DNA from: Pseudoalteromonas sp. 3D05
Lineage (GTDB): Bacteria; Pseudomonadota; Gammaproteobacteria; Enterobacterales; Alteromonadaceae
Length of the DNA: 64,000 nt
Assembly: GCF_002723455.1 (NCBI RefSeq)
Contig: NZ_PDUS01000004.1
Span: forward strand, 75,682-139,681
Reading direction: 5' to 3'
Under the pieces are notes generated by a model, which made no database searches, had not been told where the DNA came from, and worked only from the letters and a program-made list of their open reading frames with translations. The translations under genes and the position numbers were made by a program. Of the stretch, positions 47,247-54,208 are shown one piece after another; position 1 is the stretch's first letter, and each line of letters starts with the position of its first letter.

Positions 47247-47759
47247 TTACTGCTCCTTGGTTTCTTCGCGTAACAGCAGTTGCTGCTCGATGGTTGCTAG
47301 AGACGATAAGGTCTTTTGCATTTTATCACTCAATGCCTGCTGCTGTTTTTTAGCATTGATTTGTTGTTTGATTTGCTGTTTTTGTAGCCACCAGTAATGT
47401 TTAATATCATCAGGCCAATAATATGCTTGATCGAGCTGTAAAAGCATTGTCAGCACTTTTTCAGGTGCTAAGCTATTATTTTTACAACTGAAGTTAAAAT
47501 ACGATTGAATTTCTCTCTTACCCACATACTGTTTCTTATCAGCAGCTAGTACAAAACCGCCACAAGACGAGGCATGCCAAGCAATCACTGTACTTGCCGA
47601 TGGATAAGCCGGTTCCGTTTTGGGGCGAGGCTTTGGGTTTGGGTGGACCGCTTTCATTGAATCGGTGTTTTTTGTACTTGTATCACTCATTAACTCACAC
47701 CCTGTCAATCCTATTAGGATAAAACAGGCCAAAAAAGCTGACTTAAAATCACAAGTCAT
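47247..47759 (-). CDS. QseG-like lipoprotein
   Basis: Protein of 170 residues with a lipoprotein signal, lipobox LTGC (ACFILIGLTGCELMSD). The C-terminal half is a glutamine-rich helix or coiled coil (QQQALSDKMQKTLSSLATIEQQLLLREE). It sits between kinase and regulator, spaced 1 and 3 bp, exactly where QseG/YfhG lies in enterics. QseG is an outer-membrane lipoprotein that activates the kinase; that role is inferred here from position and architecture. Confidence 0.75.
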   Translation of the reverse strand: MTCDFKSAFLACFILIGLTGCELMSDTSTKNTDSMKAVHPNPKPRPKTEPAYPSASTVIAWHASSCGGFVLAADKKQYVGKREIQSYFNFSCKNNSLAPEKVLTMLLQLDQAYYWPDDIKHYWWLQKQQIKQQINAKKQQQALSDKMQKTLSSLATIEQQLLLREETKEQ

Positions 47760-47760
47760 A

Positions 47761-49203
47761 TTAATTCACTCCTTGTTGAATCGGTATTTGAATAGTGAAA
47801 CAGCAACCTTGAGGACTATTTTCCTCAACAGTAATTGTACCTTTAAGGTGTTCAATTGATTCTTTTACGATTGTTAATCCTAAGCCGCTGCCTTGGGAGT
47901 TTTCTATTTGGCTTGCTTTTGTTTGATAAAAAGCATTGAATATTTTGGATTTTTCATGCTCTTTAATCCCAATGCCATGATCACTGACTGTTATTATTAA
48001 CTGACTCTCAATCAGTACGAGTTCAACTTTGACAGAGCTTTCATTGGCTGAGTATTTTAATGCATTAGAAATGAGCTGAATAAGGGACATTTCAATTAGC
48101 TCACCAGCCAAAGGAAGAGGCTTATCGGGTAAATTAGAATGCCAACACAAAGTTTGCTCGCGAGCTTGCAACCGGTGCTCAAAATGGTTATTTATTTTTT
48201 TTATTATATGACTGAATTCAACTTCATTTAAATTATCTTTACTGGTACGAATTGCATTGTAACTAAGCAAGCTCTCTATCATAGTACGTAAGCGTTCCAT
48301 ACTTTGAGTGATTAACACCAGCACTGCCTGCTGCTCTTTGTTTATAGGCCCTACGATTTCATCAGTCAGCAAATCAGTGCCTTCAACCATAGAGGCTAAA
48401 GGCGTTTTCAGCTCATGCGTTACATGGCGCAAAAAAGTGTCCTTTTGCTGCTCTAAGGTATGTAATTGAGCCTGCACCCATTGTAATTTATTACCTAACT
48501 CAACAAGCTCCGCAGATCCTTGCACTGATATCGTTTGTTGCCAATGTCCTTGCCCTAATTTATCTATCACGTTAGTTAATCCCTTTAAACGGCCACTAAT
48601 ACGCCATAGAAACCCCCCGCCTACTAACATAGTTAACGGCAGAAGTGCAACTAACCAATTTATAAAGGAGCTCTGTAACGCCTTTAATTGCTGTTGATTT
48701 TCAGCAATTTTTTGTTCATTTTTCTCTCGTAACCACAATGTTTGTTCATTAATAAGCTGACTAATTGGAATAAACAGCTTGGCATTTTGTGCATTTTCCT
48801 CAATAAGCTGTTTTTTTGTATTATGTAGCACGGTCAACAATGATTGCCATTTTTGCTTACCTTGTTCATTACTTAATACTATTAGTTCATCAATTGTCTC
48901 AAATGATGCGGTCCACTTATCTTTAATAAGTCCATCAAGTGATTCACTTTTTAATACCCAGTTTTGCCTTGTTGCTCGCTCTAAACTATTCAGGTCTTGC
49001 TTAAGGCTATTAAATGATTTGGTTACCTTGTAGTTGCTATCCACAATAATTTGAGTGGTGGCAAGCTGTTTATTTAACGCATTTAAAAAAATAATAACCA
49101 CCAAAGACAGGGGCAATAAAGACAATAAAATACTAATCAAAAACTGCCCGATAAGACTCGGTCGCCACCTAAGCATAGTTTTGTATTTTTTGCCTATTGT
49201 CAC
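47761..49203 (-). CDS. glrK: Sensor histidine kinase (GlrK/QseE type)
   Basis: Kinase of 480 residues. Membrane helices at about 18-42 and 178-200 flank a periplasmic helical sensor of about 135 residues. HAMP, HisKA with FLRHVTHELKTPLASMVEG, and an ATPase domain with SNALKYS, SDHGIGI and GSGLGLTIV follow. The start is GTG 49203, with AAGGA about 14 bases upstream. First gene of a tight operon with the QseG-like, GlrR and DUF1543 genes. Confidence 0.9.
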   Translation of the reverse strand: MTIGKKYKTMLRWRPSLIGQFLISILLSLLPLSLVVIIFLNALNKQLATTQIIVDSNYKVTKSFNSLKQDLNSLERATRQNWVLKSESLDGLIKDKWTASFETIDELIVLSNEQGKQKWQSLLTVLHNTKKQLIEENAQNAKLFIPISQLINEQTLWLREKNEQKIAENQQQLKALQSSFINWLVALLPLTMLVGGGFLWRISGRLKGLTNVIDKLGQGHWQQTISVQGSAELVELGNKLQWVQAQLHTLEQQKDTFLRHVTHELKTPLASMVEGTDLLTDEIVGPINKEQQAVLVLITQSMERLRTMIESLLSYNAIRTSKDNLNEVEFSHIIKKINNHFEHRLQAREQTLCWHSNLPDKPLPLAGELIEMSLIQLISNALKYSANESSVKVELVLIESQLIITVSDHGIGIKEHEKSKIFNAFYQTKASQIENSQGSGLGLTIVKESIEHLKGTITVEENSPQGCCFTIQIPIQQGVN

Positions 49204-49246
49204 TTGTATTACCCTTCCTTTTTAAATAGTCGTTTGTATGCCAAAA

Positions 49247-49488
49247 CCACCTCATGGTGCAGAATTCAGCGTTTAACAGGGGCTTAATATCAAGGCGTTA
49301 CTATGCAACAATGGCAGTCCCTTTAAAAGTAACAACAATGAGAGTAACTGCCTGCGAAACGCCCAGCAGGTTGGCTTAAAAGCGGTTTATACTGCGTTAT
49401 TGATTTTAACAAGGGAACAACCATTATTTGCAACCAATGCCTTGCTTAAATCGCTTTTCATTCCAACGACGCTCGCACCTCTAGGTGG
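49247..49488. repeat. 242-bp MITE-like intergenic repeat with inverted termini
   Basis: Left end CCACCTCATGGTGC and right end GCACCTCTAGGTGG are inverted copies matching at 11 of 14 positions; each end is itself palindromic. It has no ORF. The left 130 bp recur at 44779-44909. The inner CTGCGTTA (49392-49399), weak inverted arms, and TGCCTTGCTTA (49438-49448) repeat the core seen in other repeats of this window. It lies in the 5' region of the glrK operon. Confidence 0.7.
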
Positions 49489-49717
49489 CCTGAGTATATT
49501 ATCAGGCAGCTAACTTAGACACTCGCTGAATAAAACACTTTTAGATGCATTTTAAAGTCCTGCTGTAGCTAACTTGCAACACGCTAAGTGATTAGTTTAA
49601 AAGGTGTTTTTTATTTACACCCTTACCTTGTTGCAAAAAAGACACGCCACTGAGTATTTTTTTCTTACCTTACACTTTATGAAAATTTAACCATCTGATT
49701 TATAAGAAATAATATTA

Positions 49718-49734
49718 TTGGCACTATTCTTGTT
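49718..49734 (+). promoter_or_regulatory. Putative sigma-54 promoter for the EF-hand genes
   Basis: TTGGCAC-N5-TTGTT matches the -24/-12 pattern TGGCAC-N5-TTGC(A/T), with GG at 49720-49721 and the -12 element as GT instead of GC. It lies about 46 bp upstream of the first EF-hand gene start. A sigma-54 activator gene (glrR) is in the adjacent divergent operon. TGTT-N8-GACA at 49629-49644 is a loose candidate activator site upstream. The promoter is credible but unproven. Confidence 0.6.
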
Positions 49735-49779
49735 ATCACTATCAATTAAATACAACATATATCATTAAAAAGGATGTTT

Positions 49780-50007
49780 ATGAGCACTCGTGTAATCACA
49801 CTATTTTGCCTAAGTGCAATACTAAGCTTTAGTGCAACTGCTTTAGACAGCAAGGCCATCTTCGCCGAGTTAGATAAGGATGGTAATGGGATGCTAAGCG
49901 AAGGAGAGGCATATGAGGATGCCATGCTTTATAAAAATTTTGAGCAAATAGATAAAGACCACAGTGGTCAAATTTCATATGCCGAATTTAAATTATTTAT
50001 TCAGTAA
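49780..50007 (+). CDS. Secreted EF-hand protein 1
   Basis: Protein of 75 residues with signal peptide MSTRVITLFCLSAILSFSATA. Two EF-hand loops, DKDGNGMLSEGE and DKDHSGQISYAE, both have canonical ligands. The ATG at 49780 is preferred over that at 49774 because AAGGA (49770-49774) is then correctly spaced. Expected to bind calcium in the periplasm or outside the cell. First of four related tandem genes behind a sigma-54-type promoter. Confidence 0.85.
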   Translation: MSTRVITLFCLSAILSFSATALDSKAIFAELDKDGNGMLSEGEAYEDAMLYKNFEQIDKDHSGQISYAEFKLFIQ

Positions 50008-50026
50008 TCAATGTTAAGGAAACAAG

Positions 50027-50254
50027 ATGAAACAATTAATAAGTGCATTTGCATTAATGTTTTTGGCCATTAGTGCGTCCGTTTTAGCCTCTCAACTCAA
50101 TGTTAAATTTGCGCAATTTGACGTTAATTCTGATGGCGAAATATCACGTTTAGAAGCTAAAAAGAGCGATAACCTGTTTAAACAATTTAGCGATCTTGAC
50201 GAAAACGGTGACGAAATGCTTTCTGAGCGCGAATTTGAACAACTAAAGCGTTAA
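50027..50254 (+). CDS. Secreted EF-hand protein 2
   Basis: Protein of 75 residues with signal peptide ending near SASVLA and two EF-hand loops. The first, DVNSDGEISRLE, is canonical. The second, DENGDEMLSERE, has Glu where loop position 6 is normally Gly, so its calcium binding may be impaired. AAGGAAACAAG precedes the ATG. It follows gene 1 by 19 bp and is followed by a large inverted repeat. Confidence 0.85.
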   Translation: MKQLISAFALMFLAISASVLASQLNVKFAQFDVNSDGEISRLEAKKSDNLFKQFSDLDENGDEMLSEREFEQLKR

Positions 50255-50261
50255 GCAAATT

Positions 50262-50336
50262 AAAGTATTTGCCATAATCCCGGAGGGATTGTGTAAATGG
50301 ATTTAATGTTGGGATTTAAATTATGGCAAATACTTT
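50262..50336. repeat. Large inverted repeat within the EF-hand array
   Basis: Perfect 17-bp arms, AAAGTATTTGCCATAAT at 50262-50278 and its complement at 50320-50336, enclose about 41 bp. The interior holds a smaller hairpin (AATCCC-GGA-GGGATT, 50276-50290). It begins 7 bp after the stop of gene 2. It could be a read-through-limiting or mRNA-stabilising structure, or a small mobile hairpin. No ORF lies inside. Confidence 0.8.
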
Positions 50337-50365
50337 ATCTTTAACATTCATTAAAGGAATAAATA

Positions 50366-50602
50366 ATGAAAAACACAGCACTTATTTGTGGATTAATGAT
50401 CAGTGTAAGCTTTGGTGCATCGGCACTAGATGTAAAGCAGCGCTTTGATCACTTAGATAAGGACAAAGATGGATTTTTAATAAAATCGGAACTTGATCCC
50501 CAACCGCAGTTACTTAATGATTACCAGCGCTGGGATAAAGACAGAGACAACCGTATATCCTTACTTGAATTTAAACACTATTTAACGAATAGCTTGTATT
50601 AA
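50366..50602 (+). CDS. Secreted EF-hand protein 3
   Basis: Protein of 78 residues with signal peptide (MKNTALICGLMISVSFGASA) and two EF-hand loops: DKDKDGFLIKSE, canonical, and DKDRDNRISLLE with Asn at position 6. AAAGGAATAA precedes the ATG. It lies after the large inverted repeat and 3 bp before gene 4, with which it must be cotranscribed. Confidence 0.85.
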   Translation: MKNTALICGLMISVSFGASALDVKQRFDHLDKDKDGFLIKSELDPQPQLLNDYQRWDKDRDNRISLLEFKHYLTNSLY

Positions 50603-50605
50603 AAT

Positions 50606-50842
50606 ATGAACAAACAAAATATCATCGTATTGCCCCTGCTATTACTGACTAGCTTCAGTGGTTTTGCTATGACCAATACACAGGCAGATACGTTCAAAGC
50701 ATTGGATAAAAATGAAGATGGCCTATTAACACGTGCAGAAACAGCGAGAGATCCTGCGCTTTGGTCGCGTTTTAATAGCTATGATACCGACAAAGACAGT
50801 CGTTTATCTCTTGCAGAGTTCAGCGTATATGCCAATAAATGA
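50606..50842 (+). CDS. Secreted EF-hand protein 4
   Basis: Protein of 78 residues with signal peptide (IIVLPLLLLTSFSGFA) and EF-hand loops DKNEDGLLTRAE, canonical, and DTDKDSRLSLAE with Ser at position 6. It starts 3 bp after gene 3. The degenerate second loop in three of the four paralogues points to a shared two-hand ancestor and relaxed selection, or a changed role, for the second site. Confidence 0.85.
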   Translation: MNKQNIIVLPLLLLTSFSGFAMTNTQADTFKALDKNEDGLLTRAETARDPALWSRFNSYDTDKDSRLSLAEFSVYANK

Positions 50843-50982
50843 GCACATTTAAAGTTTTGTATATGTACTGGTGTTTTACTAATTAATACATAAGCATATG
50901 CTTTTACAAGGAGCCTTAAAAGTAACACAAATATTTTGCAGCACTGATATTCTCTGTTAATGTTTATAAAAACAACAATTAG

Positions 50983-52659
50983 ATGACTCTCATAATGAAA
51001 AACTTGCTCGCATTATCCCTCTTTCTTCCTTTAATAGCAGTTGCTAATACCAAGGTTATTTACAATGCAAATGGTTACACCCCAACCTACAAAGGCGAGC
51101 TGACACAATTTTCAACCCTTGTGATAAAAGATGGTAAAGTGGTTAAGGTGGGTTCTGATGAGCTAAAAAACAGCTTTCCTGATGCTCAAAAACTCGATGC
51201 AAAGCAAAGAACACTTTTACCAGGGCTGATAGATGCCCATGGCCATGTTATTGGTTTAGGTCAAAACTTATCTCAACTGGATTTACGCGGCATTGAATCT
51301 GTAAAAAGTGTTCAAGCCAAGTTAGCTGATTTTGCGAAAGGCAAATCGGGCTGGATAATTGGCCGAGGTTGGAACCAAGAGCTTTGGCCTTCGAAGCAGT
51401 TTCCAACCGCTGCTGACCTAGATAAAATTATAAAAGATATACCAGTCGTACTTTCTCGCGTTGACGGTCATGCAATTTGGGTTAATAGTAAAGCAATGGC
51501 TTTGGCAAATATAACCGCATCAACTAAAGCCCCTACTGGTGGAGAAATTATTCGCACCCCAAATGGCGCGCCCAGTGGTATTTTTATAGATAAAGCCGAG
51601 GGGTTAATTACCCACTTTATTCCTTCACCTTCTGAGGCTGATATCAATCAAGCGCTCGATAAAGCAGGTAACCACCTATTAAGCCTCGGCATAACTTCCA
51701 CTCACGATGCAGGTATCGATAAACAAACATGGCAAACCTATAAACAGCGCGCTGAACAAGAAACGTTACCCTTGCGGATTGTTGCGATGCTTAACGCGAC
51801 GGATTCATCACTTGAAACAATGCTCAAGGCTGGTCGTTTTAAGGATATTAATGATTATATGTCTATTCGCAGCGTTAAAATTTACGCTGATGGCGCATTG
51901 GGTAGCCGAGGTGCCGCGTTAATTGAGGATTATGCTGACAGAAAAAATCACAAAGGTTTAATGTTAGAAACTCAGCAAAAATTAGAGGCATTATTTACCT
52001 TGAGCTTTTCTAACGGGTTTAGCGCGAATACACATGCAATCGGTGATCAAGCAAACAAAACGGTGCTTAATGCTTATGAAAACGTATTTAAACAAACCGG
52101 TGGGATTTTACTTCGCAACAGAATTGAGCACGCACAAATCGTTGCCCCGAATGATATCCCTCGTTTTAAAGCATTAAAAATTATTCCATCAATGCAGCCC
52201 GTCCATGCGACTTCTGATATGCATATGGCAGAGCAACGTTTAACGCCAGAGCAACTCACTGGCGCTTATGCTTGGCAAACTTTCTTAAATCAAGGCTCTG
52301 TTGTTGCCGCCGGTTCCGATTTTCCTGTAGAGCTGGCCAACCCTTTTCATGGTTTGTTCTCAGCAATTACAAGAATGGATCATCAACTACTTCCCAAAAA
52401 TGGCTGGCGCGCAGATGAAGCGTTAAGCCGAGAAGACGCATTGCGAGCTTTTACTCTTGGAGGAGCATACGCTGCGCATCAAGAGTTTAAACTAGGCAGC
52501 TTAGAACAAGGAAAGTGGGCAGACTTTATTTTAGTTGATAAAGATTATTTCAAAGTACCAGTAGAAGACATTTATAACATTAACGTTGAACAAACTTGGA
52601 TAGCAGGTGAACTAAAATACCAAAAGACAAATGTTAATAAAGTGGATACTGCAGAGTAA
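50983..52659 (+). CDS. Secreted YtcJ-like amidohydrolase
   Basis: Metal-dependent hydrolase of 558 residues with a signal peptide (MKNLLALSLFLPLIAVA). The first metal-site motif LIDAHGHVIG and later HDAG, ANTHAIGD, RIEHAQI and GSDFPVE are typical of the YtcJ/NfdA amidohydrolase subfamily. An alternative ATG at 50995 gives a shorter signal and is equally possible; neither has a good Shine-Dalgarno. The substrate is unknown. The 3' end carries a palindrome shared with the convergent gene. Confidence 0.88.
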   Translation: MTLIMKNLLALSLFLPLIAVANTKVIYNANGYTPTYKGELTQFSTLVIKDGKVVKVGSDELKNSFPDAQKLDAKQRTLLPGLIDAHGHVIGLGQNLSQLDLRGIESVKSVQAKLADFAKGKSGWIIGRGWNQELWPSKQFPTAADLDKIIKDIPVVLSRVDGHAIWVNSKAMALANITASTKAPTGGEIIRTPNGAPSGIFIDKAEGLITHFIPSPSEADINQALDKAGNHLLSLGITSTHDAGIDKQTWQTYKQRAEQETLPLRIVAMLNATDSSLETMLKAGRFKDINDYMSIRSVKIYADGALGSRGAALIEDYADRKNHKGLMLETQQKLEALFTLSFSNGFSANTHAIGDQANKTVLNAYENVFKQTGGILLRNRIEHAQIVAPNDIPRFKALKIIPSMQPVHATSDMHMAEQRLTPEQLTGAYAWQTFLNQGSVVAAGSDFPVELANPFHGLFSAITRMDHQLLPKNGWRADEALSREDALRAFTLGGAYAAHQEFKLGSLEQGKWADFILVDKDYFKVPVEDIYNINVEQTWIAGELKYQKTNVNKVDTAE

Positions 52660-52677
52660 TATTATTCTGCAGTTTTT
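52648..52677. terminator. Terminator overlapping two convergent stop codons
   Basis: ACTGCAGA (52648-52655) pairs with TCTGCAGT (52665-52672) and is followed by a T run on the plus strand. It lies across the ends of the amidohydrolase gene and the convergent small membrane gene, so both coding sequences contribute to the stem. Confidence 0.7.
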
Positions 52678-52892
52678 GACTTTTTACGCTCAAGTTTAAT
52701 TAAGTGATATAAGTTAACAAAGGTCAGTAACCCATTTGTTATTGCGACTGGCCATGCACTTATTGCAACACCATAGAGTGTAAATGCTATACACCCAGCA
52801 AAATTTAACCAGCGCAGTTTGACTACATCGCTCATCGTTAAAGAAGCAACAAGTAAAGCAGAAGCTATGTAACCTAAATATTCCCAACTCAT
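52662..52892 (-). CDS. Small membrane protein, YgjV/CBU_0592-like
   Basis: Product of 76 residues with three hydrophobic segments: LGYIASALLVASLTM, LNFAGCIAFTLYGVAI and WPVAITNGLLTFVNLYHLI, plus a basic tail. The pattern (YLGYIAS...S...LR.LN..G...F..YG, then P...N) resembles small YgjV or CBU_0592-like membrane proteins. Function unknown. Convergent with the amidohydrolase, two bases between the stops. Confidence 0.7.
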   Translation of the reverse strand: MSWEYLGYIASALLVASLTMSDVVKLRWLNFAGCIAFTLYGVAISAWPVAITNGLLTFVNLYHLIKLERKKSKTAE

Positions 52893-53168
52893 TTGTTTTC
52901 CTAACTATTAAGATTAACACTATGGGTATTGCGATTTAGGTGCAATAGCGACACAATGTAGTACTGTATAAAAAACTAACTTACTTAAAACCTAAAGTAA
53001 GCTAAATGCATACTTTTAAATAATCGTTACACGGGATATAAAGGTGTCAAACTTGTATAAGTGCTGAGGCGCTTAAGCAAGCTAGTAAGTTAGTGTAAAT
53101 TCTTAGAGTTTTAATGCTATCGCCATTAAGATGTAATAAATAGGACAATTGTCCGAAGAGCATATTTG

Positions 53169-53825
53169 ATGTTTCAATATCATTTTTCGAGTTATCTAGT
53201 TGAGCAACTTCTCACATTTGCTGGTAGTCGATACCAGCAATCAAAAAAAGAAGTACTAATTCACCAAGATCAGCCTTTAACAAAGCTTGTGTTAGTACGT
53301 AGTGGCACGGTGTCATTTAGTTATGATGTGGGTAACGGCAGACGTCTGTTGCTTGGGCAGCTTGATTGTAATAATACACTAATTGGCGAAATTGAAGCTC
53401 TAAACAATAATCCGTGTATTTATACTGTAACTTGTTTTAGTGACGTGAGTTATAACTTAATCGAATTGAAACATTGGCGAGCCTTATTATTAGACAAGCC
53501 CGAGTTGAGCTTATATACAGCACAAACTATTGCTGCAAAATTTCAAGAAAATCAAAAAATAAACTTGGATAAGCTATTACTCCCTCTTGGTTACAACATT
53601 GCTAAAGACTGTTTATTACGAGCAGAAAATAATAACCCAACGTTACTGCGTGCTTACCCAACGGTCAACGCCGAAGCAGAGCGGTTTGCAACAACCGAGA
53701 GAGCCTATCGTCGTGTCGTATCAGAGCTTGTAGAGAAAGGCTTAGTAGAAAGGTCTAACAATGGTTTGAAGGCCGTTAGCCTTGATAAGCTCAGTGATTA
53801 CGTGGATAGCTTTTCACAAATCTAA
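53169..53825 (+). CDS. CRP/FNR-family regulator, YeiL-like
   Basis: Transcription factor of 218 residues. The N-terminal cyclic-nucleotide-binding-like beta-barrel (LVLVRSGTVSFSYDVGNGRRLLLGQLDCNNTLIGEIEAL) leads to a linker helix. The C-terminal winged helix (NAEAERFATTERAYRRVVSELVEKGLVERSNN) follows. It resembles YeiL, a stationary-phase nitrogen-starvation regulator, but lacks a clear FNR-type cysteine cluster. ATG 53169 is chosen over the overlapping TTG at 53166. Its targets are unknown. Confidence 0.82.
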   Translation: MFQYHFSSYLVEQLLTFAGSRYQQSKKEVLIHQDQPLTKLVLVRSGTVSFSYDVGNGRRLLLGQLDCNNTLIGEIEALNNNPCIYTVTCFSDVSYNLIELKHWRALLLDKPELSLYTAQTIAAKFQENQKINLDKLLLPLGYNIAKDCLLRAENNNPTLLRAYPTVNAEAERFATTERAYRRVVSELVEKGLVERSNNGLKAVSLDKLSDYVDSFSQI

Positions 53826-54208
53826 CTATATTATCCTTTTAACGAATGCTATTATTAGTGAAATTAAACAAAACATACATAATTTAGCAATACAAAAGAT
53901 GCTAAATTACACTAATAAGTTTTACATGGTATGCTTGTTACATTAGCATCTAAACTTTAGGTTAAGCGCTGAAAATACATTATTTGTACTCATCTTGTGT
54001 ACTCTTGCAACACTGATTACAAATTTCTTATAAATTTAAAGAAAGTATATATAATGTTCACTTGACGTATATATAATGTGCGCTTATCCTTCATTAACAA
54101 AATTATTGTATCATAGCAAAAGTACCTCTTTAAGGGACCTCCAATGATACTAGTTTAACTGCAATTAAGTCTGTTTACTTAAAGAGAAAGGAAAGAAAGG
54201 TAACGATT
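53826..54208. other. Intergenic region upstream of the large lipoprotein
   Basis: A very AT-rich 383-bp region with no ORF. It holds the 13-bp direct repeat at 54045-54079, described separately, and a long leader (about 130 bp) before the lipoprotein start. No terminator for the CRP-family gene was found. Confidence 0.5.
54045..54079 (+). promoter_or_regulatory. Tandem GTATATATAATGT boxes
   Basis: GTATATATAATGT occurs at 54045-54057 and again at 54067-54079, exactly 22 bp apart, two DNA turns. Each contains a -10-like TATAAT, and TTGACG lies between. It could be two tandem promoters or an operator with two sites on one face of the helix. It is about 130 bp upstream of the lipoprotein gene. 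Confidence 0.5.

Noticed and set aside
49204..49490. A glmY-like small RNA upstream of glrK, as in enterics
   Set aside because: The position is occupied by an intergenic repeat; no GlmY-like structure or sigma-54 promoter facing glrK was seen.
49629..49644. GlrR binding site TGTC-N10-GACA
   Set aside because: Only TGTT-N8-GACA is present; spacing and one base are wrong, so it is kept as a loose candidate and not called as a feature.
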